From assembly GCA_025455345.1 (NCBI GenBank), contig JALOMS010000276.1, forward strand, positions 1-6,544: a DNA stretch of 6,544 nt, given 5' to 3'. The stretch's first letter is position 1. Each line of letters starts with the position of its first letter. Of the stretch, positions 1-5,921 are shown one piece after another. This DNA comes from Thermoflexibacter sp. (GTDB lineage Bacteria > Bacteroidota > Bacteroidia > Cytophagales > Thermoflexibacteraceae). The position numbers and the translations under genes are program-made. The notes below the pieces were generated by a model. It saw only the letters and a list, made by a program, of their open reading frames with translations. It did not search any database and had not been told where the DNA came from.

Positions 1-2126
1 GCAAAAACGATTTCCCTATTGGCTCTTTTGGACGCTTCCAAATCAATCGGCGTATAACGAAACCCTCCCGTATAAACCATGCGAAAGTTCAACCCCAAGG
101 TATGCACCTTGTTCTCTTTGACCAAAAGCCATTCCTTGCCAGAAGTCAAACTAAAAGCAAATTGCCCATTGAACCGAGTATTGCGTTCTATGCCATCTGC
201 GGCTATGTATTTTGATTCATAAAGAGAAGAAGAAAATAGGAAATAATAATGGTTGCTAAAAAATTTTTCTAAGGTTGCCTCAAGTCCATAATTGCGACCT
301 TTCCCCCTATTTACCAAAGAATCATTGACAAAACCACTTAACTGATTCAGTATAGAAAATGTACTCTTGGGGTTGGGACTGATAGGTACATCAAATAAGG
401 CTTGTTGATAGAGTTCTATCTTGCTCCGCCAGTTATTACTCATCGCCCAGTCGTGAGCCACTACCCAATGATGCGATTTAGTAAAATCTAAATGCAAATT
501 GGCTTGATTTATTGTGCGATTACTTGCTTGTACGTTTGCGAAATACGTGCCTAAAGGCTGAAGTTGAGTGTGTAAACCATAGCCCAAAGTAAGCGTGTGT
601 TTTGCTGATAGCTCGTAGCGCAAGGAAGCTCTTGGTTCTAAAGTATGCCTACGATTTAGCGCAAAATACAAGAAATGTAGTCCTGTTTGCAAGGTAAGAT
701 GCTCATTAAAACGATATTTCCATTGGGAGTATATCTGCCAAAGCATTGCCCAATTTTTCTCTGACAAATTACTTCTCAAAGGGAGGTTTTCTGTGGGACG
801 AGATTGATTGAGCAAGTCATAGCCAATGTTTTTCAAGAAAAAACCCGAACGCCAAGTGCTTTTTGCGCTGAACTTGTGATTAAACATAGCGGAAATCGTA
901 ATTCTATTTTCAAAGTAGCGATTATTTCTATTGTCAAATAGTTCGTAGCGATTATTAAAACGTCGTTCTAAAAATTCATTGCCCCCAGTAGAAAAGGAAA
1001 GTATTGTTTTCAAATAAGTACGCGCACCTGTATGATAGGTATGCGTAAAGCCTAATGTCCCCATTTTGTAGGTATAACGCCTATTATTCCTTAAACTACC
1101 ATTCTGTTTCCACCGCAAGGAATCTGCTACGGCTTGAGTAAGCTGTTGGCTCATACCTCCTAAGCCAAAAATGGTAAAACTACCTGCTTTTTTTGTGGGG
1201 AAATGCAAATTAAAGGAAAGGTCTTGGAAAGTAATGATACCACTCCGCAGGGTAACTACTTGACTTACCAAGCCCAAGGTAGAATACCTGTAATTGACCA
1301 AAAAAGAGGAGTTTTTATTTTTAGAAAGAGGGGCTTCTGCCGCAATATCCAAGCCAATGACGCTGATTTGGGCAGTAATCTCCCGTTTTTCGTTGTTCCC
1401 TTTCCGTAGTTTTAGGTCGAAAGCTCCCGAAATAGAATTGCCATACTCGGCGGGAAATGCTCCTGTCATAAAGTCCGAATTTGCTAAAACTTGCGCGCTG
1501 AGCATACTAATTCCTCCTCCAGAAGACCCCTCTCCTGCAAAGTGATTGGGATTGAGGATATCCATACCCTCCAATCGCCAAAGTAAGCCAACAGGAGAGT
1601 TTCCTCGGATAATAATCTGATTATTAGCTTCTGAAGCAGACACCACTCCCGCATAAGAAGCCGCCATTCGCAGAGGGTCATTGAAAGAAGCGGCATAACG
1701 TTGGGTTTCTTCTACGGAAAATGTACGCCCATTTACTGCTATCATCTCATTCAAGGGTTGGTTTTTGGGAGTTTCTGCGATGACAGTTACCGCCTCCATT
1801 TCTTTGAGAGACTCGGTAAGTTCTATGGTCAAAACAATCTCCTTACCCGCACTTACTTGTAACTCAGGAATGGTAAAATCCTCATAACCAACAAACTTTG
1901 CTTTGAGTACATATCTCCCAATAGGAACTTTTTCCAAGCGAAAATTACCCTGCCCATCAGTAGTAGCACCAATCAAGGGATAAGTCTGTGGCAAAAAAAT
2001 AGTAGCTCCTACTAATGCCTCATTGGAAGATTTGTCTATTATTTTACCGCGAATAGTTTGGATAATAAGCTGACTATAAGCAGAGCAAGAAAAAAATAAC
2101 AGAACTATAAAGATAATTTTTTTCAT
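1..2126 (-). CDS. TonB-dependent outer-membrane receptor with carboxypeptidase-regulatory-like N-terminal domain (C-terminus outside window)
   Basis: I read this frame from the ATG at 2126 to the left edge without a stop: 708 codons, with the C-terminal part missing. Residues 1-18 form a signal peptide (MKKIIFIVLLFFSCSAYSQ, cut near AYS|Q). Residues about 25-105 are a CarboxypepD_reg-like beta-sandwich (RGKIIDKSSNEALVGATIFL, then TTDGQGNFRLEKVPIGRYVL and FVGYEDF). A plug domain follows (about 115-240) with RTFSVEETQRYAASFNDPLR, IIIRGNSPVGLLWRLEGMDI, NPNHF and GAFPAEYGNSISGAFDLKLR. The rest is aromatic-rich alternating beta-strand sequence typical of a 22-strand barrel. By family, it takes up a ligand at the outer membrane using TonB/ExbBD energy; the ligand cannot be read from sequence. 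The early Cys (residue 14) lacks a good lipobox, so signal peptidase I processing is more likely. No SusD partner lies upstream; the upstream neighbour is the DoxX-like gene, 97 bp away. Confidence 0.93.
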   Translation of the reverse strand, partial: MKKIIFIVLLFFSCSAYSQLIIQTIRGKIIDKSSNEALVGATIFLPQTYPLIGATTDGQGNFRLEKVPIGRYVLKAKFVGYEDFTIPELQVSAGKEIVLTIELTESLKEMEAVTVIAETPKNQPLNEMIAVNGRTFSVEETQRYAASFNDPLRMAASYAGVVSASEANNQIIIRGNSPVGLLWRLEGMDILNPNHFAGEGSSGGGISMLSAQVLANSDFMTGAFPAEYGNSISGAFDLKLRKGNNEKREITAQISVIGLDIAAEAPLSKNKNSSFLVNYRYSTLGLVSQVVTLRSGIITFQDLSFNLHFPTKKAGSFTIFGLGGMSQQLTQAVADSLRWKQNGSLRNNRRYTYKMGTLGFTHTYHTGARTYLKTILSFSTGGNEFLERRFNNRYELFDNRNNRYFENRITISAMFNHKFSAKSTWRSGFFLKNIGYDLLNQSRPTENLPLRSNLSEKNWAMLWQIYSQWKYRFNEHLTLQTGLHFLYFALNRRHTLEPRASLRYELSAKHTLTLGYGLHTQLQPLGTYFANVQASNRTINQANLHLDFTKSHHWVVAHDWAMSNNWRSKIELYQQALFDVPISPNPKSTFSILNQLSGFVNDSLVNRGKGRNYGLEATLEKFFSNHYYFLFSSSLYESKYIAADGIERNTRFNGQFAFSLTSGKEWLLVKENKVHTLGLNFRMVYTGGFRYTPIDLEASKRANREIVF

Positions 2127-2158
2127 AATTGCTATCCAATTACTTTGCTTTTATCTTA

Positions 2159-2166
2159 CAAAAGTA
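2159..2166 (-). promoter_or_regulatory. Bacteroidota-type -7 promoter element for the TonB receptor gene
   Basis: On the minus strand this reads TACTTTTG, a full match to the Bacteroidota sigma-A -7 consensus TAnnTTTG. It lies 32 bp before the receptor ATG, giving an expected leader of roughly 25 nt. No clean TTTG -33 box is seen at the usual distance; only TTTC triplets lie in the range. It suggests the receptor can be transcribed independently of the DoxX-like gene upstream. Confidence 0.55.
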
Positions 2167-2223
2167 GTACGCAAGTAATTAAGAAATTCGAAACTAAATC
2201 TTGTATTTATGCCAAAATATCAT

Positions 2224-2628
2224 CTATCTGCCTTCATCTATTGACCACTTCCCCGCACCATTTAACAAGAAAAACAAACCCAACATCAATAGAACAGTAG
2301 CAGGCATGGTCTTACTAATACTGTGATTATTAGGCAGATGGTAAGTAACAATGGCTACTAAAAAATAAATAACTATGGGGATTGCCGCCCAGCGTACCTG
2401 CCACCCAATCACTATCAGAAGATATGCAATCAATACCATCCAAGTCCCTACAAATGCAAAAAATATGGGTATAGGAAAACCTAATCCTGCCAATTGTTCA
2501 GAAAAAGCATTGATAGCTTCTCCGCTATACACCTTTGCTTGGAGTGCCAAGATGAAGTATAATAGAAAAATAAAACGCAACACCAGAGGTGAATAACCTT
2601 TGAATCTACTTAAATATTTCATAATCAT
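2224..2628 (-). CDS. DoxX-family integral membrane protein
   Basis: This is a 134-residue protein with four predicted membrane helices (about residues 13-30, 52-75, 79-97 and 108-124), the size and layout of the DoxX family. Family-like marks are LRFIFLLYFI in helix 1, the loop FSEQLAGLGFPIP before helix 2, and the ending LLNGAGKWSIDEG. DoxX proteins are inner-membrane proteins; some are linked to quinone or thiol redox and oxidative stress, but this member has no conserved redox Cys, so no specific role is claimed. The first ATG (2628) gives MIMKYL; a second at 2622 gives MKYL. Neither has a Shine-Dalgarno site, as is usual in this phylum. It is on the same strand as the TonB receptor, 97 bp upstream of it; that gap carries a separate promoter element. 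Confidence 0.85.
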   Translation of the reverse strand: MIMKYLSRFKGYSPLVLRFIFLLYFILALQAKVYSGEAINAFSEQLAGLGFPIPIFFAFVGTWMVLIAYLLIVIGWQVRWAAIPIVIYFLVAIVTYHLPNNHSISKTMPATVLLMLGLFFLLNGAGKWSIDEGR

Positions 2629-2657
2629 ATTTTTATATATTTTAATATTTTGAAACC

Positions 2658-2682
2658 TTACTAATCATTTTAGGCTTAGTAA
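2658..2682. promoter_or_regulatory. Spaced inverted repeat TTACTAA-N11-TTAGTAA (possible operator)
   Basis: TTACTAA (2658-2664) and TTAGTAA (2676-2682) are perfect inverted copies 11 bp apart. They lie in the predicted leader of the DoxX-like gene. The half-site spacing would suit a dimeric DNA-binding protein, but a 7-bp match in AT-rich DNA can occur by chance. Confidence 0.25.
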
Positions 2683-2701
2683 AGCTACAAATTATGGTTT
2701 A

Positions 2702-2738
2702 CAAAAATATTTCATTATCAAGATTTTAATCTTACAAA
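2702..2738 (-). promoter_or_regulatory. Candidate promoter for the DoxX-family gene
   Basis: On the minus strand TATTTTTG (2709-2702) fits TAnnTTTG. A TTTG (2738-2735) lies 25 bp before it, somewhat longer than the usual spacing. The predicted leader is about 65 nt and would include the inverted repeat at 2658-2682. Weak support only. Confidence 0.3.
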
Positions 2739-2755
2739 ATCCAATAAAATTTATC

Positions 2756-2763
2756 TACATTTG
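2756..2763 (+). promoter_or_regulatory. Candidate -7 element for the 2881 gene
   Basis: TACATTTG matches TAnnTTTG exactly. No TTTG -33 box is present at the right distance, and the leader to the ATG at 2881 would be about 110 nt. Low support, but it is the best plus-strand match in this divergent region. Confidence 0.3.
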
Positions 2764-2880
2764 TATAAATAATGAGATTCCATCATTGCATTTGAGTCCA
2801 CCAATTATTTTTTTGACTATAACCCACTCTTAGAGTTCTTAATACCATTTTTTTAAACGATTATACCTCTAATTTTACCA

Positions 2881-3294
2881 ATGAAAAGTACCACATTAGT
2901 TACATTAGTAGAACAGCAATTAGATAGTCTGGGCTATACGCCACAATGGATTGCTTTTGATTTTTTAGATGAGCATACACTAACCCTGCAAGCCAATAAT
3001 TTTGAAAAAGATAAGCATACAAGCAATGAGCATTATAGATATGCCTCTTTTGTTCATTTTCTTAATCAGCGCATAGAGCTAACAGACGAGGAGATAGAAC
3101 GCTACCTATTTTTGGCAGAGAATGACGGGAATAGATTTATGGCAGGAGCGGCAGTCGTTAATTTATTGAGAAAACCCACTTTGACCAGCACCCAATTTGA
3201 CCGAGTTGCGAATAAATTAAGGCAGTTTGGAGACTGGGCAGAAAAAGTCATTGAAAATGAGAAGAGCCAAAAGCGAAACCGTTATAAAATATAG
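2881..3294 (+). CDS. Hypothetical 137-residue cytoplasmic protein
   Basis: I do not recognise this protein. It has no signal peptide, membrane segment or cysteine. The middle and C-terminal parts look alpha-helical and charged: ELTDEEIERYLFLAENDGNR, then MAGAAVVNLLRKPTLTSTQF, then a helix ending in a basic tail (KSQKRNRYKI). The N-terminus (TLVTLVEQQLDSLGYTPQWI) looks like a short helix followed by strands. The ATG at 2881 is the first possible start and follows an AT-rich leader with no Shine-Dalgarno site. Its stop is 59 bp before the first copy of the CCCC(C)TGTTCTG boundary repeat, the same relation that the lipoprotein and the second immunity gene have to their copies. This hints that it could be the tail of an older toxin/immunity cassette; that is inference only. 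Confidence 0.7.
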   Translation: MKSTTLVTLVEQQLDSLGYTPQWIAFDFLDEHTLTLQANNFEKDKHTSNEHYRYASFVHFLNQRIELTDEEIERYLFLAENDGNRFMAGAAVVNLLRKPTLTSTQFDRVANKLRQFGDWAEKVIENEKSQKRNRYKI

Positions 3295-3353
3295 CATAAA
3301 TCAACTATTTAACATTTATTTGCATAAAAATTGTTTTTTTATGAAGTAAGTTT

Positions 3354-3367
3354 CCCCCTGTTCTGGG
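3354..3367 (+). repeat. Boundary repeat copy 1 (CCCCCTGTTCTGGG)
   Basis: First of three related copies (3354, 4299, 6241). The similarity with copy 2 continues loosely downstream: both run through a TTAA-containing stretch and reach TCTAAGC about 40 bp later. Each copy lies shortly after the stop codon of a small gene. Confidence 0.55.
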
Positions 3368-3504
3368 TAGTTTTGCTTAGGCTTAAACGCAGTGTGTCTA
3401 AGCGGGGCTTCCCAAGCAATATAAACAGTCAATCTCTGATTGGCGTATAAGTGCGTAAGCAAAAAAGGTAGTGCAATAAGTCTAATATCTTAGCTATCAG
3501 AATC

Positions 3505-3525
3505 TTACGCAAGTCTAAGACTTGC
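3505..3525. repeat. Near-palindromic repeat copy 1, inverted relative to the copy at 4349
   Basis: The core GCAAGTCTAAGACTTGC (3509-3525) is an 8-bp inverted repeat around one central base. Together with the preceding TTAC it is the exact reverse complement of 4349-4369. The match continues past the core on the TTTTAT side (3527-3532 against 4341-4346, with two mismatched bases between). Short interspersed palindrome or recombination site; function unknown. Confidence 0.6.
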
Positions 3526-3663
3526 TGATAAAATGTAGTAGATACGCTGGGCGGCACTCCGCTTCGCTTAAATCTACTGCAAACGGGGGTAAAAAGAGCC
3601 AAAAATTTCATTTTATCAAACAAAGATAAGGAAAAACTTATTGAGGTTATAGAAAAATATAGA

Positions 3664-3765
3664 ATGGATTACTTATTTCATTTAGAAAATGGAGGTAATA
3701 AAAGTGATTATGTGCCACGAAGTTTAATGTGTACAGAAGAACAATGTGGAGAGGATGATAATTAA
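3664..3765 (+). pseudogene. Short remnant of an unidentified gene (3' end)
   Basis: The only ATG in this frame (3664) gives 33 residues ending at a TAA (3763-3765). The sequence upstream in frame already looks protein-like (KDKEKLIEVIEKYR from about 3622), so this is best read as the 3' end of a gene that lost its start. The visible part is charged and ends in CTEEQCGEDDN, a Cys-x4-Cys plus acidic tail. That recalls small immunity proteins, but no family is recognised. It lies 29 bp before the lipoprotein gene. A genuine small protein cannot be excluded. Confidence 0.35.
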
Positions 3766-3794
3766 ATTTTCCAAATGGCTTAATATCAAACTAA

Positions 3795-4298
3795 ATGTCT
3801 TTTAGAATCAAAATATATATGCCAATGCGAGTTAAACTCATTTTGTTTTTGTTATTATTTTTTGAAAGTTGCCATTATGATAATGAGGAATATTTAATTG
3901 AATACTATTCCTCGAATATGTCTAATTTCGAAGATATTGCCAACTATATAAATCTAAATGTTATTCCTAAATTTGATGTTGTTCATTTCAATAATATTCT
4001 TATTACTCGAGGAGAAAAAGCACATATTGTTACCAATAGAATATGTGATATTACTTTATCTGAAAGATTTAACATCTATAATATTAATAGGGTTACTATT
4101 ACAAAAACACATTGTAATAATAAAATTAAATTTGGTTTGATAATGTTTTTAATGGATATACCTAATAACTTTAATAATTATCATTACTATTATTATTATT
4201 ATGATTTGTGTAATTCAAATCAATATAGTACAGATAAAAAAAGTTTCAAAAATATACCTCTTGGAAATAATTGGTCTATTGCCATTGAAAAAGATTAA
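3795..4298 (+). CDS. Putative lipoprotein, very AT-rich, unknown function
   Basis: The frame encodes up to 167 residues. A hydrophobic segment (KLILFLLLFFESC) ends at a Cys (residue 26 from this start), giving a plausible Bacteroidota lipoprotein signal although FESC is a weak lipobox. ATGs at 3819 (MPMRVK) and 3825 (MRVK) would give a more usual signal-peptide length, so the true start may be one of these. The mature part has no family I recognise; it has further Cys residues and a run of six Tyr (YHYYYYYYD) encoded by TAC and five TAT codons. Codon use is far more AT-rich than that of the TonB gene, suggesting recent transfer. The stop abuts the boundary repeat at 4299. An envelope immunity protein from an old RHS cassette is one possible role; this is inference. 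Confidence 0.6.
   Translation: MSFRIKIYMPMRVKLILFLLLFFESCHYDNEEYLIEYYSSNMSNFEDIANYINLNVIPKFDVVHFNNILITRGEKAHIVTNRICDITLSERFNIYNINRVTITKTHCNNKIKFGLIMFLMDIPNNFNNYHYYYYYYDLCNSNQYSTDKKSFKNIPLGNNWSIAIEKD
4188..4202 (+). repeat. (TAT)5 trinucleotide microsatellite inside the lipoprotein gene
   Basis: Five TAT codons in a row follow a TAC, giving a six-Tyr tract. Slippage by whole triplets would keep the frame and change only the tract length. Confidence 0.7.
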
Positions 4299-4311
4299 CC
4301 CCTGTTCTGCG
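4299..4311 (+). repeat. Boundary repeat copy 2 (CCCCTGTTCTGCG)
   Basis: It begins at the base after the lipoprotein stop codon (4296-4298). It matches copy 1 at 3354 and copy 3 at 6241 over about 13 bases with one or two differences. It marks the upstream edge of the deaminase cassette. Confidence 0.6.
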
Positions 4312-4348
4312 TTGAGTTAAGCGTGAGCGACTCTAAGCAGTTTTATTT

Positions 4349-4369
4349 GCAAGTCTTAGACTTGCGTAA
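4349..4369. repeat. Near-palindromic repeat copy 2
   Basis: The core GCAAGTCTTAGACTTGC (4349-4365) followed by GTAA is the exact reverse complement of 3505-3525. Its right part merges into the TTGCGTAA start of the direct repeat at 4362-4399, so this segment is a junction between two repeat types. Confidence 0.6.
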
Positions 4370-4399
4370 CAGCTTGAAAGCAAGGGAGATAGTATGTTT
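4362..4399 (+). repeat. Left direct repeat of the RHS-deaminase cassette
   Basis: It runs TTGCGTAA, then AGCTTGAAAGC, AAGGGAGATAG and TATGTTT. It matches 6325-6369 with an exact 18-base core TGAAAGCAAGGGAGATAG (4375-4392 and 6338-6355). The right-hand copy has an extra AGAATAG before the shared TATGTTT. The left copy ends within a few bases of the first recognisable RHS codons. With boundary repeat copies 2 and 3 it forms a composite flank of about 100 bp on each side of the cassette. Confidence 0.7.
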
Positions 4400-4410
4400 A
4401 AGCGAACCAT

Positions 4411-5628
4411 TTGGCAAACACCTTAGTTACTATCTCTGATAACAAAGTAGGGGTAAGCACTGATACTGACAATACGGCAGACTTCTACCAAGCCACCGTC
4501 CTCTCCGCTACTGACTACTATGCCTTCGGTATGAGTATGAGTGGGCGTAGCTGGCAAAGTGATAGCTACAGGTATGGGTTTAATGGGAAGGAGAAAAGTG
4601 AGGGAGATGATTTCTATGATTTTGAGGCAAGGAGCTACTACGAAAAAATTGGTAGGTTTACAAGTGTCGATGCTAAATTCAAAGTATTTCCAAATGTATC
4701 TCCTTATGTTTATGCTTTAAACAACCCTATTATCTTAATTGATGATGATGGAAACTTACCAATTCTTCCATTATTAATTTATATAGGAAAGAATTTTGGA
4801 GAAGGGGCAATTACTGATGTAGTTATACAAATGGTGGGGGCTTATCTGTTTGGGGATGCTCAAAATATTAGTGAGGCATGGGCAGAAGTAAATCTTGAAC
4901 AAGCTGCATGGGCAGGTGCTGAAAACTTAATTAAAAATAAGCATGCAGAAGCCATAAAAGAGGGTGCAGTGGCTGTTGTTGATTATATGAGAAATACAGA
5001 TGACCCTACTGCAATAGGTGCTACTAAGGTGTTTCTAATTGGAGGAGGGGCTTCTTATTTGGGAGATTGGATAGCCAAGAAAGGACTTGAAAAAGTTGCC
5101 AAGGGGTTGAAAAAATTAGGTCTTAGCGAACATGCTATCAATAAATACCTAAATGTAGAAGGCAGTACACGTATAGGCACAAAAGAAGAGGTTAGTGCTG
5201 CACGCAATAAAATAGCCAAGCAAAGAGGGAAATCAAATACTGCTGGTAATTATGGCTATCTTGAAGGGGAAGTAGATGGGTTAGACAAGTTAGATGGTAA
5301 AAATATGTGGAGAAGTGTTTCTGTAACGACAGCTAAACAAGACGTAGGCAAATATAATATTTTTACTGCAACACATGTGGGCGAAAGTAATAGATTGGCA
5401 GATACAGATTCAGAATACAGAATGTTGAGTGATTTGGCTATTAAAATAAAAACCGCTTATGGAGATAATTATGCCAATGCCACAGGTACTATCAAAATTG
5501 TTTCTGAGAAGAATTATTGTAGTTCTTGCCAAGGCGTGATTCAACAATTCCAAAAAATGTTCCCAAAAATAAACATCATCCAAATCCAAGTAGGAGAAAA
5601 AGTAGCTCCTAAACGCAAAGGAGGTTAA
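4411..5628 (+). CDS. Orphan RHS C-terminal tip with BURPS668_1122-type deaminase toxin domain
   Basis: This 405-residue protein is only the end of an RHS toxin; full-length RHS proteins usually exceed 1000 residues. Residues about 1-113 are RHS core: NTLVTISD, SATDYYAFGM (33-41), YRYGFNGKE (53-61), FYDFEARSYYEKIGRFTSVD (68-87), SPYVYALNNPI and DDDGN. Residues 114-240 form a hydrophobic then helical linker. The toxin spans about 270-405: DSEYRML (D333, E335) fits the catalytic xxE helix and NYCSSCQGVIQQF (C370, C373) the zinc CxxC helix of the Toxin-deaminase family, predicted to deaminate bases in nucleic acid. Asp replaces the usual His/Cys ligand, which I believe fits this subfamily. TTG (4411) is the first usable start; codons for NH just before it also match RHS, but an in-frame TAA (4399-4401) closes the frame. 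Two immunity candidates follow at once. No N-terminal export region is present. Confidence 0.88.
   Translation: MANTLVTISDNKVGVSTDTDNTADFYQATVLSATDYYAFGMSMSGRSWQSDSYRYGFNGKEKSEGDDFYDFEARSYYEKIGRFTSVDAKFKVFPNVSPYVYALNNPIILIDDDGNLPILPLLIYIGKNFGEGAITDVVIQMVGAYLFGDAQNISEAWAEVNLEQAAWAGAENLIKNKHAEAIKEGAVAVVDYMRNTDDPTAIGATKVFLIGGGASYLGDWIAKKGLEKVAKGLKKLGLSEHAINKYLNVEGSTRIGTKEEVSAARNKIAKQRGKSNTAGNYGYLEGEVDGLDKLDGKNMWRSVSVTTAKQDVGKYNIFTATHVGESNRLADTDSEYRMLSDLAIKIKTAYGDNYANATGTIKIVSEKNYCSSCQGVIQQFQKMFPKINIIQIQVGEKVAPKRKGG
5619..5624 (+). promoter_or_regulatory. Strong Shine-Dalgarno site for the first immunity gene
   Basis: AGGAGG lies 6 bp before the ATG at 5631 and is itself part of the last codons of the toxin gene (encoding Gly-Gly before the TAA at 5626-5628). 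It is unusual for this phylum and would give the immunity gene its own efficient initiation besides coupling to toxin translation. Confidence 0.65.
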
Positions 5629-5630
5629 CC

Positions 5631-5918
5631 ATGAAAATACAGATTAAATTAAAATCATTACAAGATGAAAAAATCTTAGTTGATAAAATAAATTTTTTAA
5701 ACCAATATAATTTGAATTCGCTTACTCGTACTATTCAATACTTGGGCTTAGAGCAAGTAAACAATGATTTCATAGCTTCTTTCGATTTTCCAGAAGAGGC
5801 AAAAAGTCATTTTGGATACATTGAAGGAAGTCAAGAGCCTATATTTACATTTGGTGCTATTTATGGTACATCTATACAAAAAAGTAATTGCTCAGAGTGT
5901 CAAAAAATCAATTATTAA
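5631..5918 (+). CDS. Candidate immunity protein 1 for the RHS deaminase toxin
   Basis: This is a small cytoplasmic protein of 95 residues starting 2 bp after the toxin stop, the classic place for a polymorphic-toxin immunity gene. It has no signal peptide or membrane segment. The N-terminus (MKIQIKLKSLQDEKILVDKI) looks like a strand followed by a helix. The C-terminus has IFTFGAIYG (71-79) and CSEC (87-90), with the same spacing as IFELGAIWG and CAKC in the next gene, so the two are probably distant paralogs. I do not recognise a named Imm family. The CxxC pair could bind a metal or stabilise the fold. The inferred role is to bind and block the deaminase domain of the upstream gene. Confidence 0.75.
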   Translation: MKIQIKLKSLQDEKILVDKINFLNQYNLNSLTRTIQYLGLEQVNNDFIASFDFPEEAKSHFGYIEGSQEPIFTFGAIYGTSIQKSNCSECQKINY

Positions 5919-5921
5919 AAC

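Larger units (their letters stand above)
3295..3663. other. Gene-poor stretch holding repeats and possible cassette debris
   Basis: I find no convincing gene in these 369 bp. It contains the boundary repeat at 3354, a near-palindrome at 3505 and a locally GC-richer patch (about 3545-3600, with CGCTGGGCGGCACTCCGCTT) that stands out from the AT-rich flanks. TGATAAAAT (3526-3534) and ATTTTATCA (3610-3618) are inverted copies. A 64-codon minus-strand frame (3429-3623) has no recognisable protein character. The reading frame of the 3664 remnant stays open back to about 3530 but has no ATG, GTG or TTG there. The stretch looks like recombination debris or an interspersed repeat. Confidence 0.5.

Noticed and set aside
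1203..1545. Two plus-strand reading frames (1203-1409 and 1294-1545)
   Set aside because: They lie inside the TonB receptor gene on the opposite strand, which reads with clear domain motifs through this stretch; they have no protein-like features.
1484..1696. Minus-strand 70-codon frame
   Set aside because: It is in a different frame of the same strand as the TonB plug domain, whose conserved motifs occupy these bases.
2375..2596. Plus-strand 73-codon frame
   Set aside because: It is antisense to the DoxX-family gene, which has the correct membrane helices and family motifs.
3429..3623. Minus-strand 64-codon frame with Cys and Arg-rich parts
   Set aside because: It spans the palindrome and the GC-richer patch, with no recognisable domain or initiation signal; more likely a by-product of repeat DNA than a gene.
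3958..4140. Plus-strand 60-codon frame rich in Leu and Ile
   Set aside because: It is a shifted frame of the AT-rich lipoprotein gene; the hydrophobic look comes from base composition.
4393..4400. TATGTTTA as a promoter -7 element for the RHS tip
   Set aside because: It deviates from TAnnTTTG at the last base, has no proper -33 box, and lies only 11 bp before the TTG start; it is also part of the repeat shared with 6362-6369.
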